Shown in pieces: positions 1 to 8,929 of a DNA stretch of 64,000 nt. Both the position numbers and the translations under genes were made by a program. Numbering within the stretch: the stretch's first letter is position 1; the number at the start of each line of letters is the position of its first letter. Below the pieces are notes generated by a model, which searched no databases, was not told the DNA's origin, and was given only the letters and a program-made list of their open reading frames with translations. Origin of the DNA: Aquibacillus rhizosphaerae (GTDB lineage Bacteria; Bacillota; Bacilli; Bacillales; Amphibacillaceae); assembly GCF_030282825.1 (NCBI RefSeq), contig NZ_JASTZU010000016.1:19505-83504 (forward strand), in the 5' to 3' direction.

Positions 1-36
1 AGTTTATATAGGGTTAAGTGCTGAATATCTTTAACC

Positions 37-76
37 AAAAAGCGGTTGCTGAGGAAAGTGGCAATCGCTTTTTTAT
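37..76 (+). terminator. Rho-independent terminator
   Basis: An AAAAGCGGTTGC arm (37-49) pairs with GCAATCGCTTTT (61-72) with one G-T wobble, and a T-run follows. It most likely ends a plus-strand gene located before the window. Confidence 0.75.
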
Positions 77-407
77 ATAAGTTTTTATTTTTGGTTTAGG
101 TTAGGTAATAACTTATTTGTTGTGAAACCGAACAACAGAAGAGTTTAATAAATCTTCAATCTATTTTCATGAACTCAGAAATTTAATGAAAATTTATTGA
201 TCTTTTATAATTTTGCATACTTTCCAAAATTATCTATTAAATTATTATTCTTTTTAGTGTGACAAAACTGCAGCGAAATTACGTACTATCACGAATAACA
301 TCGTGCTGGAAAAGTGATTAAAGGCCCCTTAGGATAAGTTATTCCATATGAATATATAAAATACATCTACGAGTCTATCGTTTGATAAAGAGCTTCTTTT
401 GCATACT

Positions 408-866
408 CTACTCTAAATAGTCACGAGGAGTGCCATAGTAAAGGAACTGCCTATATTGGGGATAAGTTGAAAGGTAATAGATATATATTGAGGTATCCAT
501 GAGGAGAGGGTAGTTTGAAAAAAATTGTCTGTCTCCATATAGCATCCCTTTTAGTGCAGTGTCCATTTCTTTTTTTAATATATTGTAACGGAATTTTACT
601 TCAGCCGCGTTAAATTCTCCTTGGTCAACATATGCTTTTCCGAATAAAGAAAGATGACAATACTTGTCTTTTTTCCATTCAGCCAACACTTCATCTCGCA
701 TTTGCCAATTGATATCTTCATAATGGTACACGAATCCAGTTGCTAGAAATAATTCACCGGTACCGTCCGAATGGGTTAGTGTGTATTTCCTTCCTTCAAT
801 CGGTTGTGCATGAGTAGCGGGTGGAATCAATTTTACGGATAACTTTTGTGGGTTAAAAGTAGTCAT
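408..866 (-). CDS. Staygreen-family protein
   Basis: The 152-residue protein matches the bacterial staygreen family, with the typical opening FNPQKLSVKLIPP and the block EGRKYTLTHSDGTGELFLA near residues 24-43. In plants, staygreen proteins take part in chlorophyll breakdown (Mg-dechelation); the role of the Bacillus members is not settled. It has no signal peptide or membrane segment, so it should be cytoplasmic. The start at 866 is preceded by an AAGGAG site eight bases upstream, which fixes it. It stands alone on the minus strand. The roughly 500 bases between it and the next gene contain only AT-rich sequence and possible control sites. The family call rests on remembered sequence similarity. 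Confidence 0.8.
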   Translation of the reverse strand: MTTFNPQKLSVKLIPPATHAQPIEGRKYTLTHSDGTGELFLATGFVYHYEDINWQMRDEVLAEWKKDKYCHLSLFGKAYVDQGEFNAAEVKFRYNILKKEMDTALKGMLYGDRQFFSNYPLLMDTSIYIYYLSTYPQYRQFLYYGTPRDYLE

Positions 867-1286
867 AGAATTCTCCTTTTTCTAAATAAGTAAGCTGCCG
901 TAAAGGAACATCAATTGGTTGCTACAGTAGTTTAATTTCTATATAAGCCTATGTATATTCCATTTATCCGACTGTGTGTGTGCATTTCTAATGTTAAAAG
1001 CCTCATAAATTAGAGTAATGATAAGCATAAGTAAGTTTATATCAACTGAGAATAAATATTTGCCTATTACAAGAATATTTCTAGGCACTAGTTAGCATCC
1101 AAAGGTTGTTGATGAATTGTAACCATACACTAGTCTCAGCCTAACAATTTAAAGTGCAATTACTTTCAATCATTCTGCAGAAGCATATGGATATTTATGT
1201 TAAAATATTTTTATTGTGAGCAAATCTAATTTAAATTAACATCGCAAGTAAATGAAAGAATAGTAATTTGCAGCCATAATTATTCC

Positions 1287-1313
1287 AATTATCGTTATCG
1301 TTATGATAATGAA
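1287..1313 (+). promoter_or_regulatory. Fur-box-like palindromic stretch
   Basis: ATTATCGTTATCG followed by TTATGATAATG resembles the GATAAT/ATTATC inverted units of Bacillus Fur boxes. It lies about 50 bases before the broken acetyltransferase at 1363. A TTTATGTTAAAATA box (1193-1206) upstream matches the promoter-like motif seen across the window. The rest of the 867-1362 gap shows no gene. Fur binding is an inference. Confidence 0.3.
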
Positions 1314-1362
1314 AAATGAGCAATAATTTATAGAAAAACAATATCTATAAAGGAATGATGTT

Positions 1363-1887
1363 GTGATTTTGTCTGAAAATATATTATTGAAACCTTTTAT
1401 ATTATCTGATGCCAATAACTTGCTTCATTTTCAATTACGTAATAAAGAATTCTTTAAAAAGTTTTCAATGATGCGTCCTGATAAATATTATTCATTCGAA
1501 CATCAACGGAGTTTAATAATTAAATGGGAAAATAATTTTGAAAATGAAATTGAGTATCAGTTTGTGATATTTCTAGTAAACTCATAGAAATAATAAGTCT
1601 TTTTCATGTTATAAGAGGTTCTCTTCAAAGTGCTTTTATTGGCTATTTTATTGATAAGGTCTATAACTGTAAGGGCTTCGGGACCGAAGCTGTTAATTTG
1701 ATAGTGAATTATGCTTTTGAACAACTAAAATTACATAGAATTGAAGCAGGGGTTATGCCTCATAACATAGGTTCCATTCGTGTCTTAGAAAAGACTGGAT
1801 TTCATAAAGAAGGATTCTCTTCAAAATGTGAAGATAAATGGTGAAGGGGAAGACCATCAAATATTGGCAATTATAAATCCTAATTAG
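1363..1887 (+). pseudogene. GNAT acetyltransferase, RimJ/YjcK type, frameshifted
   Basis: Three reading-frame pieces together give one ribosomal-protein-alanine acetyltransferase-like protein of about 175 residues. The first piece (1363-1587) has the usual opening LKPFILSDANNLLHFQLRNK. The second, in another frame from about 1569, carries the core IGYFIDKVYNCKGFGTEAV (acetyl-CoA loop) and IGSIRVLEKTGF. Near 1830 the frame changes again and the expected C-terminal KINGEGEDHQILAIINPN follows, ending at 1887. Two indels in short AT runs therefore separate the parts. An intact protein would transfer an acetyl group to an amine; this copy should be inactive unless the indels are sequencing errors. 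Confidence 0.8.
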
Positions 1888-1939
1888 AACAAGTTTGGTT
1901 TTTAAAGAGTTAAAAAGATTGGTTAGAGGAAGTGTTTAA

Positions 1940-2239
1940 ATGGAAGAAATATTGCAAGCATTTTTAGAAATTGAGATTTCTGATCAAGAATATTATGATG
2001 GCATCATTCGTTTTATTTACTCTGGCAATATTAGATCTGGAGAATATGAAGGTAATCAATTTGTAATAACTAAAATGGATCAATTAAACTTTATAGTTTA
2101 TGAAGAATATGTGATTGATAAAAAGAGAGAAATTCATAATTCATTCTCCATATCTAAAAATAGGTTAATTAAGATGATTAATAAATATGCGCTAAAACAG
2201 AGGATTAGCATAAGAAGTTTTCACTGGGCTAACAAGTAG
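1940..2239 (+). CDS. Hypothetical 99-residue protein
   Basis: The product is not recognised. It is acidic at the start (MEEILQAFLEIEISDQEYYDG) and basic at the end, with no signal peptide or membrane span, suggesting a small soluble alpha/beta protein. A GAGGAAG site stands eight to ten bases before the ATG. It lies just downstream of the broken acetyltransferase and before the tubby-like pair. The 2240-2566 gap contains a GGGTGCAAAGATAGAGGTGC stretch reminiscent of the boundary repeat, but no gene. Confidence 0.55.
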   Translation: MEEILQAFLEIEISDQEYYDGIIRFIYSGNIRSGEYEGNQFVITKMDQLNFIVYEEYVIDKKREIHNSFSISKNRLIKMINKYALKQRISIRSFHWANK

Positions 2240-2605
2240 CATTCTTAGAACTAGTATATTTAAGGGAAGACAGAACTGCTGGTCGGAATACTTTGTACTT
2301 TCTATGTAAGGGTGCAAAGATAGAGGTGCTAAATTTTTATGCTTTGAAAAAACCCTACTTTCGGATAGCGAAAAAGATTCAAATAGGATTGATAGGCAGA
2401 TTTATATAAACATTGAGAGTGAGAGTAGATTTTCTATATTTATAATATTTCATTCTTGAGAATTGATAAAATGTAATTAGTTTAATTTATTGTACTACCT
2501 GGAGCGTTTTTCAAAGTTGGAGTTCACATCTTGCTTAAAGATTGAGTGGAATAATTAATTTATATTTTGCTAAGTGTAGAATCATTAGTGAAGGAGGAGA
2601 AAGAA

Positions 2606-3145
2606 ATGTATTATTTTAAATACTCTCCGGGATTTCAGTTTAAAGATTCCACCAAACCAATTGAGCTATATCAGGGAAGTAAGAAGATTGGTAAAATAAA
2701 AAGAATTTATAAAAACTGGTTCACACAGTTACTCGATACTTCAATATTAAAAAATTGGTTTACTGCTTATGAAATACTAGATAATAATGATGATTTAAAG
2801 TTTAAATCTAAAGAAAGTTCCTCTTTTTTTGGAAAGCAACAGTACGATGTTACATACGTTGATGCTGATCAAGAAATCCATTCCATGATTTTAAAAGATG
2901 TGCGTAAGTTTCATTTCAGTCCGATAGTTAAATTTCATTATAAAAATTTACAATATACTGTTACAAGAAAAGAAAGGTTAGGATGGACTGAGTTTTCTAT
3001 CGAGGATCAACTTATTGCCCAGTGGAAGAGAATGAATATATCCATACCTGATGAAATAGAAGTTCAATTAGTTAATGAAGATTATTTTGATGATATTTTT
3101 TTAATAGTAGGGGTATTTCACACATTCTTTTATGACTGGCGATAG
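2606..3145 (+). CDS. Tubby C-terminal-domain-like protein
   Basis: The 179-residue protein has the pattern of bacterial tubby-like/LURP-one-like proteins: repeated beta strands with turns such as IELYQGSKKIGKIKRIYKNWF (residues about 17-38), FHYKNLQYTVTRK and a closing hydrophobic strand IFLIVGVFHTFFY. Such proteins form a beta barrel round a buried hydrophobic helix; their cellular role in bacilli is not established. The frame is open from 2567, but AAGGAGGAG at 2591-2599 points to the ATG at 2606. It is the first of at least five paralogues in this window (also 3273, 11398, 19505, 44435) and lies next to one of them. Confidence 0.65.
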   Translation: MYYFKYSPGFQFKDSTKPIELYQGSKKIGKIKRIYKNWFTQLLDTSILKNWFTAYEILDNNDDLKFKSKESSSFFGKQQYDVTYVDADQEIHSMILKDVRKFHFSPIVKFHYKNLQYTVTRKERLGWTEFSIEDQLIAQWKRMNISIPDEIEVQLVNEDYFDDIFLIVGVFHTFFYDWR

Positions 3146-3272
3146 ACTAACAGTACTAAATATAATGAAACATTTGTTTATAGTAACGAGCTGTAATATT
3201 TAAAAAGCTATTGAAACCTATAAAAACTCATGAACGTATGGAATAAGAACAGCAATACTTAAGGGGGATATA

Positions 3273-3794
3273 TTGGTGCACTATTATTATCCAATATCAT
3301 TTGGAACAAAGACTAAGAAATTAGATCTTAACGCAGGTGCTAATAAAATTGGTGAAATAAAAGGGTATTATGATAATCTTCTTAAAAGAATTATTGATAA
3401 CATTGGTACTAGCTCTGTTAAATTTTTTCTTAAATATCAAATAAAAGATGATGATAATAATATTCGCATATTTTCAAAAAACGGTGGCACATTGAAGAGA
3501 AAAGTTTATATTACATATTTTGAAAATAACGGTAGAGAACATGAAATAACAATGGTTGATAATAAGCATTTTGATGGTTTTGGTGAAAAAGGGGTTCATT
3601 TTACATATAAAGAAAAAGATTACATGCTATCGCAAAAACTTTTTGAACAGGTTGAACTATATATGCAAGACACGTTGATAGCTGACTGGGAAATACAGAT
3701 TACTTCACGGCGAGTTGAAGTGAACATATACAATGATGACTTTATAAAAGATAAATATTTAGTTATAGGTCTCTTTCATGCTTGGTTCTACTAA
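3273..3794 (+). CDS. Tubby C-terminal-domain-like protein
   Basis: A 173-residue paralogue of the preceding gene with the same layout: KKLDLNAGANKIGEIKGYYDN near the start, VHFTYKEKDYML in the middle and the terminal strand YLVIGLFHAWFY. The start is GTG at 3273 with AAGGGGG about ten bases upstream; a TTG lies immediately before it and cannot be excluded. The tandem arrangement suggests local duplication followed by strong divergence. The 250 bases after it hold only short open frames with a possible relic (IKWIDNSTLFVLVYLIIALREW) that I could not assign. Confidence 0.65.
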   Translation: MVHYYYPISFGTKTKKLDLNAGANKIGEIKGYYDNLLKRIIDNIGTSSVKFFLKYQIKDDDNNIRIFSKNGGTLKRKVYITYFENNGREHEITMVDNKHFDGFGEKGVHFTYKEKDYMLSQKLFEQVELYMQDTLIADWEIQITSRRVEVNIYNDDFIKDKYLVIGLFHAWFY

Positions 3795-4048
3795 CAAGGA
3801 TATAACTTTTGATGGAAAAATAAAATGGATAGATAATAGTACACTTTTTGTTCTAGTATATTTGATTATTGCCTTGCGGGAATGGTCAAAAAACCATATG
3901 AATGTAATAAAAATAAAAAGTAAATTACGCGCTAAAGTCTTTGTTCTTTTAAACCAATGGATAGCTTGAACGAAAGAGTGAAAGCTATCATTACGACCTT
4001 CCATTGCTTATTGTAGTAATAGGCAGTTACTTGAAGAAGCAGAACTGG

Positions 4049-5479
4049 TTAATATTTTTTCGCTATCTCTGCTTCTATCACATTTCTTAATCGCTTTATT
4101 CCTTGTTCTAATTCCTCTTCGGTTAGATTACCATATCCGAATATAAGTTTATTATTATGATGTCCTTTCACTAAAGCATGGTTCTCTACGGGAAAGATGT
4201 TCACCCCATTCAACTTTATTTCATCTAATATCTTTGTTGAAAACTTAATATTAAATTGTCCAACTAAGTGAATACCTGTTGAAGCACCTAATATTGTAAC
4301 TAGGTCTCCAAATTCATTCTTTAGACACTTTATTAAGAAGGCTCTCTTTTTATTATACAATTTCCTCATTTTGACTATATGTTTCTCTAAGTGTCCATCC
4401 TTTATGAAGCGTGCTAAAATCACCTGCTCAATAGTTGGAGAGTGATAGTCTGTATATCTTTTAAGGTTTTTAACTTCTTCGACCAATGAATTTGGCAAAA
4501 TTAAATAACCAATTCGTAGGCTGGGTGATAGGATTTTACTAAAAGTACCTATATAAATGACTCGTTCAGGACATAAGCCTTGTATTGAACTTACTGGGTG
4601 GCCAGAGTACCGAAATTCACTATCATAATCATCCTCTATGATATAACTATTTGTTTTCTTAGCAAAATTAATAAGTTGAATTCTTCTTTGGATTGGTAAT
4701 ATTCCACCTAAAGGAAATTGATGGGATGGGGTAACGAAAATGATGCATGCTTTTCTTTTCGTAGTAAGACGTTCTGTTTGCATTCCAAATTCATCTACTG
4801 AAATAGGGGTAATTTTAGCTCCTCTCTCAATAAAAATTTCGGGAATTTCTTTAGTTACGGGGTCTTCAATTAAAACTTCGGAATTTGACTTTACTAATAG
4901 TTTTGCTAAAAGTGTGAACGCTTGAGTCGCTCCAGAGGTAATAATAATTTGATTAGGATGACAATTAATTCCTCTAGTTCTATCAAGGTAGGTCGAAAGA
5001 ACGTTACGTAACTGTTCACTTCCTTCAGGCGAACTATAGCCAAATAGTGAAGCTTCAATATTTTCATAAACGTCTTTTCCTATACTACCCCACTTTTTTC
5101 GTGGAAACTTTTTTAAACAAGGAACGCCTGAACGAAAGTCGATCAAATTGTTTTTTATGGACTTAGGATTGTTCTTTGAATCAATAGTTTTTACGGACAC
5201 AGGTGGCAGCACACCACTCGGAAAACCTTCTAATGATATTCCTGATTCCACAAAGGTTCCAGCCCCTTGTTTAGATTTAATATATCCTTCAGCGATTAAT
5301 TGGTCATACGCTTCGAGAATGACACTACGAGACACATTTAGTGTGGTAGCTAAAACACGACTAGATGGAAGTCGCTCCCCCTCAGCAAGTTCACCTAATA
5401 AGATTTGTTCTTTAACTCTCACGTATATTTGTTGATATATCGGCTTCTCTGATGTTTTATTTAATTCAATCCAAATCAT
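4049..5479 (-). CDS. MocR/PdxR-family transcriptional regulator
   Basis: This 476-residue protein has an N-terminal GntR-type winged helix (residues about 5-75, KPIYQQIYVRVKEQILLGEL ... LPSSRVLATTLNVSRSVILEAYDQL) fused to a class I aminotransferase-like domain (about 110-470). The PLP-binding region shows EDDYDSEFRY and the Schiff-base lysine in GTFSKILSPSLR. MocR proteins use PLP or an amine-PLP adduct to control a neighbouring gene. An in-frame GTG lies at 5488, but the AGGTGAT site overlaps it, so the ATG at 5479 is preferred. The gene is divergent from an EamA transporter, the arrangement of ydfD/ydfC in B. subtilis, so that transporter is the likely target. Confidence 0.88.
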   Translation of the reverse strand: MIWIELNKTSEKPIYQQIYVRVKEQILLGELAEGERLPSSRVLATTLNVSRSVILEAYDQLIAEGYIKSKQGAGTFVESGISLEGFPSGVLPPVSVKTIDSKNNPKSIKNNLIDFRSGVPCLKKFPRKKWGSIGKDVYENIEASLFGYSSPEGSEQLRNVLSTYLDRTRGINCHPNQIIITSGATQAFTLLAKLLVKSNSEVLIEDPVTKEIPEIFIERGAKITPISVDEFGMQTERLTTKRKACIIFVTPSHQFPLGGILPIQRRIQLINFAKKTNSYIIEDDYDSEFRYSGHPVSSIQGLCPERVIYIGTFSKILSPSLRIGYLILPNSLVEEVKNLKRYTDYHSPTIEQVILARFIKDGHLEKHIVKMRKLYNKKRAFLIKCLKNEFGDLVTILGASTGIHLVGQFNIKFSTKILDEIKLNGVNIFPVENHALVKGHHNNKLIFGYGNLTEEELEQGIKRLRNVIEAEIAKKY

Positions 5480-5499
5480 ATTTATCACCTGAAGTTTTT

Positions 5500-5548
5500 A
5501 AATTGGTTTTAAAAATACATGTAAATTGGCTCTACAACAAACCAATTT
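5500..5548. promoter_or_regulatory. Candidate MocR operator (AAATTGG repeats)
   Basis: Two direct copies of AAATTGG (5500-5506 and 5523-5529, 23 bases apart) and one inverted copy AAACCAATTT (5539-5548) occupy the short space between the divergent regulator and transporter. MocR proteins are known to bind direct repeats of this kind next to their target promoters; the assignment here is inferred from position and spacing. Confidence 0.5.
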
Positions 5549-5613
5549 ATAATGTTAATTTTACAGTAATACCAGTCTAAATGGAATAATTACTTGAAAT
5601 GGAGTTGGTTACA

Positions 5614-6531
5614 TTGAATGAGAAGGTATTAGCATACCTTAAAGTTATTGCAGCAATGGTCATTGTAGGAAGTTCCGTTGTAACAGGAAAAATATTAATT
5701 CAAACGATGCCTATATTTTTAGCATCTGAGTTAAGATTTTTAGTAGCGTCTCTTATATTAGTGCCATTACTGATTTTCAAAGAGGGGATTCCTTCATTAA
5801 ATAAAAAGGATATTGTAATTCTCTTTTTTCAATCCTTCACTGGAGTGTTTTTATTTAGTATTTTTATGTTGTATGGCTTAAAATTCACTACTGCAATGGA
5901 GGCAGGATTAGTTACTAGCACTTTACCAGCAATGGTTGCTCTTCTAGCTTATTTTATAACCAAGGAGAAGCTTACAAGAAATAAAATAGTAGGTATCCTA
6001 ACTGCTATTTTAGGGGTCATAATTCTTAATATTTCTGGAGTTGTTCATGAAATGCAGGTTGGTAATTTAAAGATATTAGGTAATTTACTTGTTTTAGGAG
6101 CGGTGATGGGAGAAGCATTGTTTATCATTTTAGGTAAGTCTATATCTAAAAAAATAAGTCCCTTAGCTATAACAACAGGAGTATCTATTATAGGCGTATT
6201 GCTATTTTTGCCGATGGCTATATATGATATTATTAGAGCTAATTATTCTTTTGGTTACGTTCATGATTGGCTTCTTATCTCTTACTTTGGAATTATTGTT
6301 ACTGTTTTGGCTTTTTTGCTCATGTATCAAGGAATTGCAATATTACCAGCTACCACGGTTGGTATATTAACAAGCGTTTTACCACTAAGTACAGTAATTC
6401 TATCATTTTTCTTTTTGAGGGAACCATTTCACTATTACCACTTAATCGGGTTTTGTCTTATATTTATCGCAATTTATTTTACCTCAAGAGAAGAAAAGTT
6501 ACAGGTAAAACAAAATTTTAAAATTAGTTAA
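5614..6531 (+). CDS. EamA/DMT-family transporter
   Basis: A roughly 305-residue integral membrane protein with about ten hydrophobic helices arranged as two EamA repeats. Typical motifs are SELRFLVASLILVPLLIF in the first half and ATTVGILTSVLPLSTVI in the second. Drug/metabolite transporters of this type export amino acids, nucleotides or other small metabolites; the substrate here is unknown. The frame is open from an ATG at 5599, but GGAG at 5601-5604 favours the TTG at 5614. It is divergent from the MocR regulator, which suggests induction by a PLP-related or amine compound. Confidence 0.85.
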   Translation: MNEKVLAYLKVIAAMVIVGSSVVTGKILIQTMPIFLASELRFLVASLILVPLLIFKEGIPSLNKKDIVILFFQSFTGVFLFSIFMLYGLKFTTAMEAGLVTSTLPAMVALLAYFITKEKLTRNKIVGILTAILGVIILNISGVVHEMQVGNLKILGNLLVLGAVMGEALFIILGKSISKKISPLAITTGVSIIGVLLFLPMAIYDIIRANYSFGYVHDWLLISYFGIIVTVLAFLLMYQGIAILPATTVGILTSVLPLSTVILSFFFLREPFHYYHLIGFCLIFIAIYFTSREEKLQVKQNFKIS

Positions 6532-6665
6532 TTCAAGTTAAGATTAGTAAACGGATATAGCCTATTCCATCAGAAGCCAAAGGGCTTTTGTACTTAGGAA
6601 TCTCCTGACTTTAGTCATGACAGGTCCAAAATAAATGATAGGTGATTTATAATGAATACGAAGTT

Positions 6666-7136
6666 ATGAACATTTATGAGGAATTAAAGTGGCAACTAAT
6701 TACAGCTACACAAAAAGACAAGGTATTAAAACAGCTTCCTATCAACATACAAAGAATTTGGTCTGACAGATTTACCAAAGCATCGGTTAATGACTATATG
6801 TCCATATTAAAGAAATTAAACAGTAAATCATATTTTACTGAAATGGTACATACATATGTAGATTCGATTATGGAATATCTAATGGAAAACCCGAAGAATC
6901 AGGAATGGTTTCAGTATACTGGACAAAAAGGAGGATCTACCGCATTTGTTTGTACCCAGGCTTCTTATGCTAAGGATAAACAAAATAATACGATGGAATT
7001 TTTATTTTTTGCGAATGATTTATCACCATTAGAACAAGCAAAATTAACAAGAAATATAAATAGTTTCCAGCGTGAATTTTTAAAAGATAAAAGTTTTACG
7101 GAGTATGTGAAAAGTGAATTAACGGTTAAGACATAA
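6666..7136 (+). CDS. Uncharacterised protein, possible C-terminal part of a serine-hydrolase family
   Basis: The 156-residue product ends with YTGQKGGSTAFVCTQASYAK and FFANDLSPLEQAKL. This recalls the C-terminal third of penicillin-binding/serine-hydrolase-like proteins, but the upstream catalytic part is absent, so it may be a truncated relic. The start is unclear. An AGGTGA site serves the ATG at 6652, which opens a five-codon frame (MNTKL) ending in TTATGA; this overlaps the ATG at 6666, so either a coupled mini-leader or a frameshift near the N-terminus is present. A GTG at 6642 also opens the frame. A hairpin terminator follows. Confidence 0.45.
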   Translation: MNIYEELKWQLITATQKDKVLKQLPINIQRIWSDRFTKASVNDYMSILKKLNSKSYFTEMVHTYVDSIMEYLMENPKNQEWFQYTGQKGGSTAFVCTQASYAKDKQNNTMEFLFFANDLSPLEQAKLTRNINSFQREFLKDKSFTEYVKSELTVKT

Positions 7137-7151
7137 ATTTCAAATGTGCAT

Positions 7152-7203
7152 TGCAAAACAAATCAATCATTGCTAGATTAGATTGGTTTTGCTTGTTTTT
7201 CCT
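7152..7203 (+). terminator. Hairpin terminator
   Basis: CAAAACAAATCAATC and GATTGGTTTTG form an imperfect stem followed by a T-rich run, ending the gene at 6666-7136. Confidence 0.55.
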
Positions 7204-7268
7204 AACGGGTGATGATTGAAGGAAATTTAACTTTAATATTCGTTTTGAATCTTTTAGCAAGTAGTTAA

Positions 7269-7426
7269 TTGGGTTGTTCGAGTGACTCAATAGACAAAAA
7301 AGAAAAGGAAGCGATGTTACGCTTGGTGATAAAGTTGTAGAAGTTCTTGTCTATAACCAACTTAGTTCTGAAGAAAAATAGAAAATAACAATTGACTATT
7401 TGAAAGAAAAGGGAATTAGATATTAG
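7269..7426 (+). pseudogene. Small lipoprotein relic
   Basis: One frame shows the lipobox-like LGCSSDSIDKKEKE (from 7269). After a one-base slip near 7312 another frame continues DVTLGDKVVEVLVYNQLSSE, then an in-frame TAG at 7379, then KITIDYLKEKGIRY ending at 7426. Without the defects this would be a short lipoprotein of 60-70 residues. The signal peptide upstream is also broken (TAA just before LGC). The family is not recognised. Confidence 0.5.
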
Positions 7427-7617
7427 AGCTTTTAAGAATAGAAGAAGATTGTAAATCGCGGCAAATTTTGTTTTTTAAAAATATTAATTGGAATTTTATT
7501 TTAACCCATTATAATGATGTGGACTTATTTACTTAAAGTAGAGGACAGGATAATGTAACACAGCCATTGTTTTTAAGTTTGCTGATTTAGTTTTCAAAAG
7601 AGAAGGGAATAAACACT

Positions 7618-8205
7618 ATGTTTGATGAATTAGTAGGGGAGAAAGTAAGAATTGTTCCAATGGAAAGATGTCATATACAAGGCTTATATGAAAATGGAAA
7701 TGAAAAAATGATATGGAGTCATTTACCTAAGACTATACATACCGAAAATGATATGAAATCCTTTGTAGAAGAAGCATTAAGAAATAAAAATAGTGGAAAA
7801 GAGTTTCCCTTTGTTGTTTTACTTCGTGATAATAATAGCATTGTTGGTTCTACACGGTTTCTTGATATTTCACATTTAAATAAAAGTTTGGAAATCGGAT
7901 GGACTTGGTACTCTCCATCTGTATGGGGAACACATATTAATATAGAATGTAAATACGTGTTATTAAAATATTGCTTTGAAACTTTGAAACTAATACGAGT
8001 CCAGTTAAAAACTGATGAAAGAAATGTTAGATCACAAAAAGCGATAGAAAAAATTGGTGGAGTCAAGGAAGGCATATTAAGAAATCATATGATTCGTGAA
8101 GATGGAACCTTCCGAAATTCAGTATATTATAGTGTTATTCAAAATGATTGGGAATTAGTGAAAAATAGATTAGAGAGTTTATTAGGTGATTACCAAAATA
8201 GTTAA
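7618..8205 (+). CDS. GNAT acetyltransferase, RimJ/RimL type
   Basis: A 195-residue protein spanning a whole GNAT fold: LVGEKVRIVPMERCHIQGLYE at the start, IVGSTRFLDI, LEIGWTWYSPSVW, and the C-terminal helix RVQLKTDERNVRSQKAIEKIG. Relatives usually have a TGINTE-like loop after the tryptophan for acetyl-CoA; here it reads GTHINIE, with His where Gly is expected. Acetylation of an amine or a protein N-terminus is the family activity; the target is unknown. AAGAGAAGGG precedes the ATG. The gene is flanked by relics on both sides. Confidence 0.8.
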   Translation: MFDELVGEKVRIVPMERCHIQGLYENGNEKMIWSHLPKTIHTENDMKSFVEEALRNKNSGKEFPFVVLLRDNNSIVGSTRFLDISHLNKSLEIGWTWYSPSVWGTHINIECKYVLLKYCFETLKLIRVQLKTDERNVRSQKAIEKIGGVKEGILRNHMIREDGTFRNSVYYSVIQNDWELVKNRLESLLGDYQNS

Positions 8206-8231
8206 AGTTTGACACTACGCTACAAGAATGA

Positions 8232-8287
8232 GTAACGGTTAGCTTGATTTTAATAAGGCGAATGCACCAGATTATTTCACTGACGGG
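8232..8287 (+). repeat. Boundary repeat, class A-like copy
   Basis: AACGGTTAGC (8233-8242) is followed after about 20 bases by AATGCACC, the same spacing and complementarity as other class A copies. A second partial core CACTGACGGG lies at 8279-8287. It follows the acetyltransferase stop by 27 bases. Confidence 0.5.
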
Positions 8288-8319
8288 TAAGGTTTGGGGA
8301 ATTAGGCCGGTAAGTTTTA

Positions 8320-8540
8320 AAAGAAATGGATGTCGTTAAATGAAGGTGGGAAGTTAATTAATATAACAACTGATAGATTAAGTAAACGAAATTTCAGTTA
8401 AGAAGGTCTCACCATTAGAAAATTGTTAATGTTGGAATCATTTAAAATATCCAATTCCTAACATTGAAAAACGGTGGTACATTAATAGCTACGGTTGCCG
8501 ATATGATGATATTTTAAATGAAGCTTTAATGGAATGGTAA
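8320..8540 (+). pseudogene. Unassigned decayed coding region
   Basis: Conceptual translation gives MSLNEGGKLINITTDRLSKR with a downstream in-frame stop, then LTIRKLLMLESFKI. In a second frame EKRWYINSYGCRYDDILNEA follows, ending at the TAA 8538-8540. The composition is protein-like and the pieces are in order, so an old gene of about 100-150 residues is likely. I do not recognise the family. Confidence 0.35.
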
Positions 8541-8659
8541 TAATAAAATCGCCAACGCAAAAACTAAAATGGGACACTCGATAAGTATTTTTGATTCGTT
8601 ACATGGACGATTAGATATGATTTTAAAAACAAGAAAATCAATGGTGGTAATTTATTAGT

Positions 8660-8929
8660 ATGGAAAGAATTCAATCTTCAGAAGAGCTTATGAAATATAT
8701 TTCGAATAGAAATAGTGATAACTCTGTATTCCAGTTTTCTATTCCTGGAAAAGGAAAATTCACATTTATTTTACAAGAAGAAGATGATGAAAAATCTATA
8801 CAGTTTGAAGCTGAAGAAAAACCTGAACTTAAATGTATGTTAAAAGAAAGTCAGGAGCAGTATGAAACTATACGTGGCATAATTAGCTCAGAAATATTAA
8901 ATTCCTTGTCCAAGAAAGATTTTATGTAA
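8660..8929 (+). CDS. Putative antitoxin of a RelE/ParE-type pair
   Basis: An acidic 89-residue protein (rich in E and D, for example LQEEDDEKSIQFEAEEKPEL) with a helical C-terminus and no membrane segment. I assign it as antitoxin only because its stop overlaps the start of the next gene (TAATG), which encodes a recognisable but broken RelE/ParE-like toxin. Such antitoxins bind the toxin and repress their own promoter. The Shine-Dalgarno site is weak (GGTGG, about 14 bases upstream of the ATG). With the toxin broken, it may now be an orphan antitoxin. Confidence 0.5.
   Translation: MERIQSSEELMKYISNRNSDNSVFQFSIPGKGKFTFILQEEDDEKSIQFEAEEKPELKCMLKESQEQYETIRGIISSEILNSLSKKDFM

Noticed and set aside
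3759..4004. Overlapping short frames on both strands after the second tubby-like gene
   Set aside because: Neither has a convincing ribosome site; the plus-strand one may be a relic, but no family could be assigned.
4740..5435. Plus-strand open frames at 4740-4925 and 5148-5435
   Set aside because: They are antisense to the MocR gene, have no ribosome sites and no protein-like family pattern.
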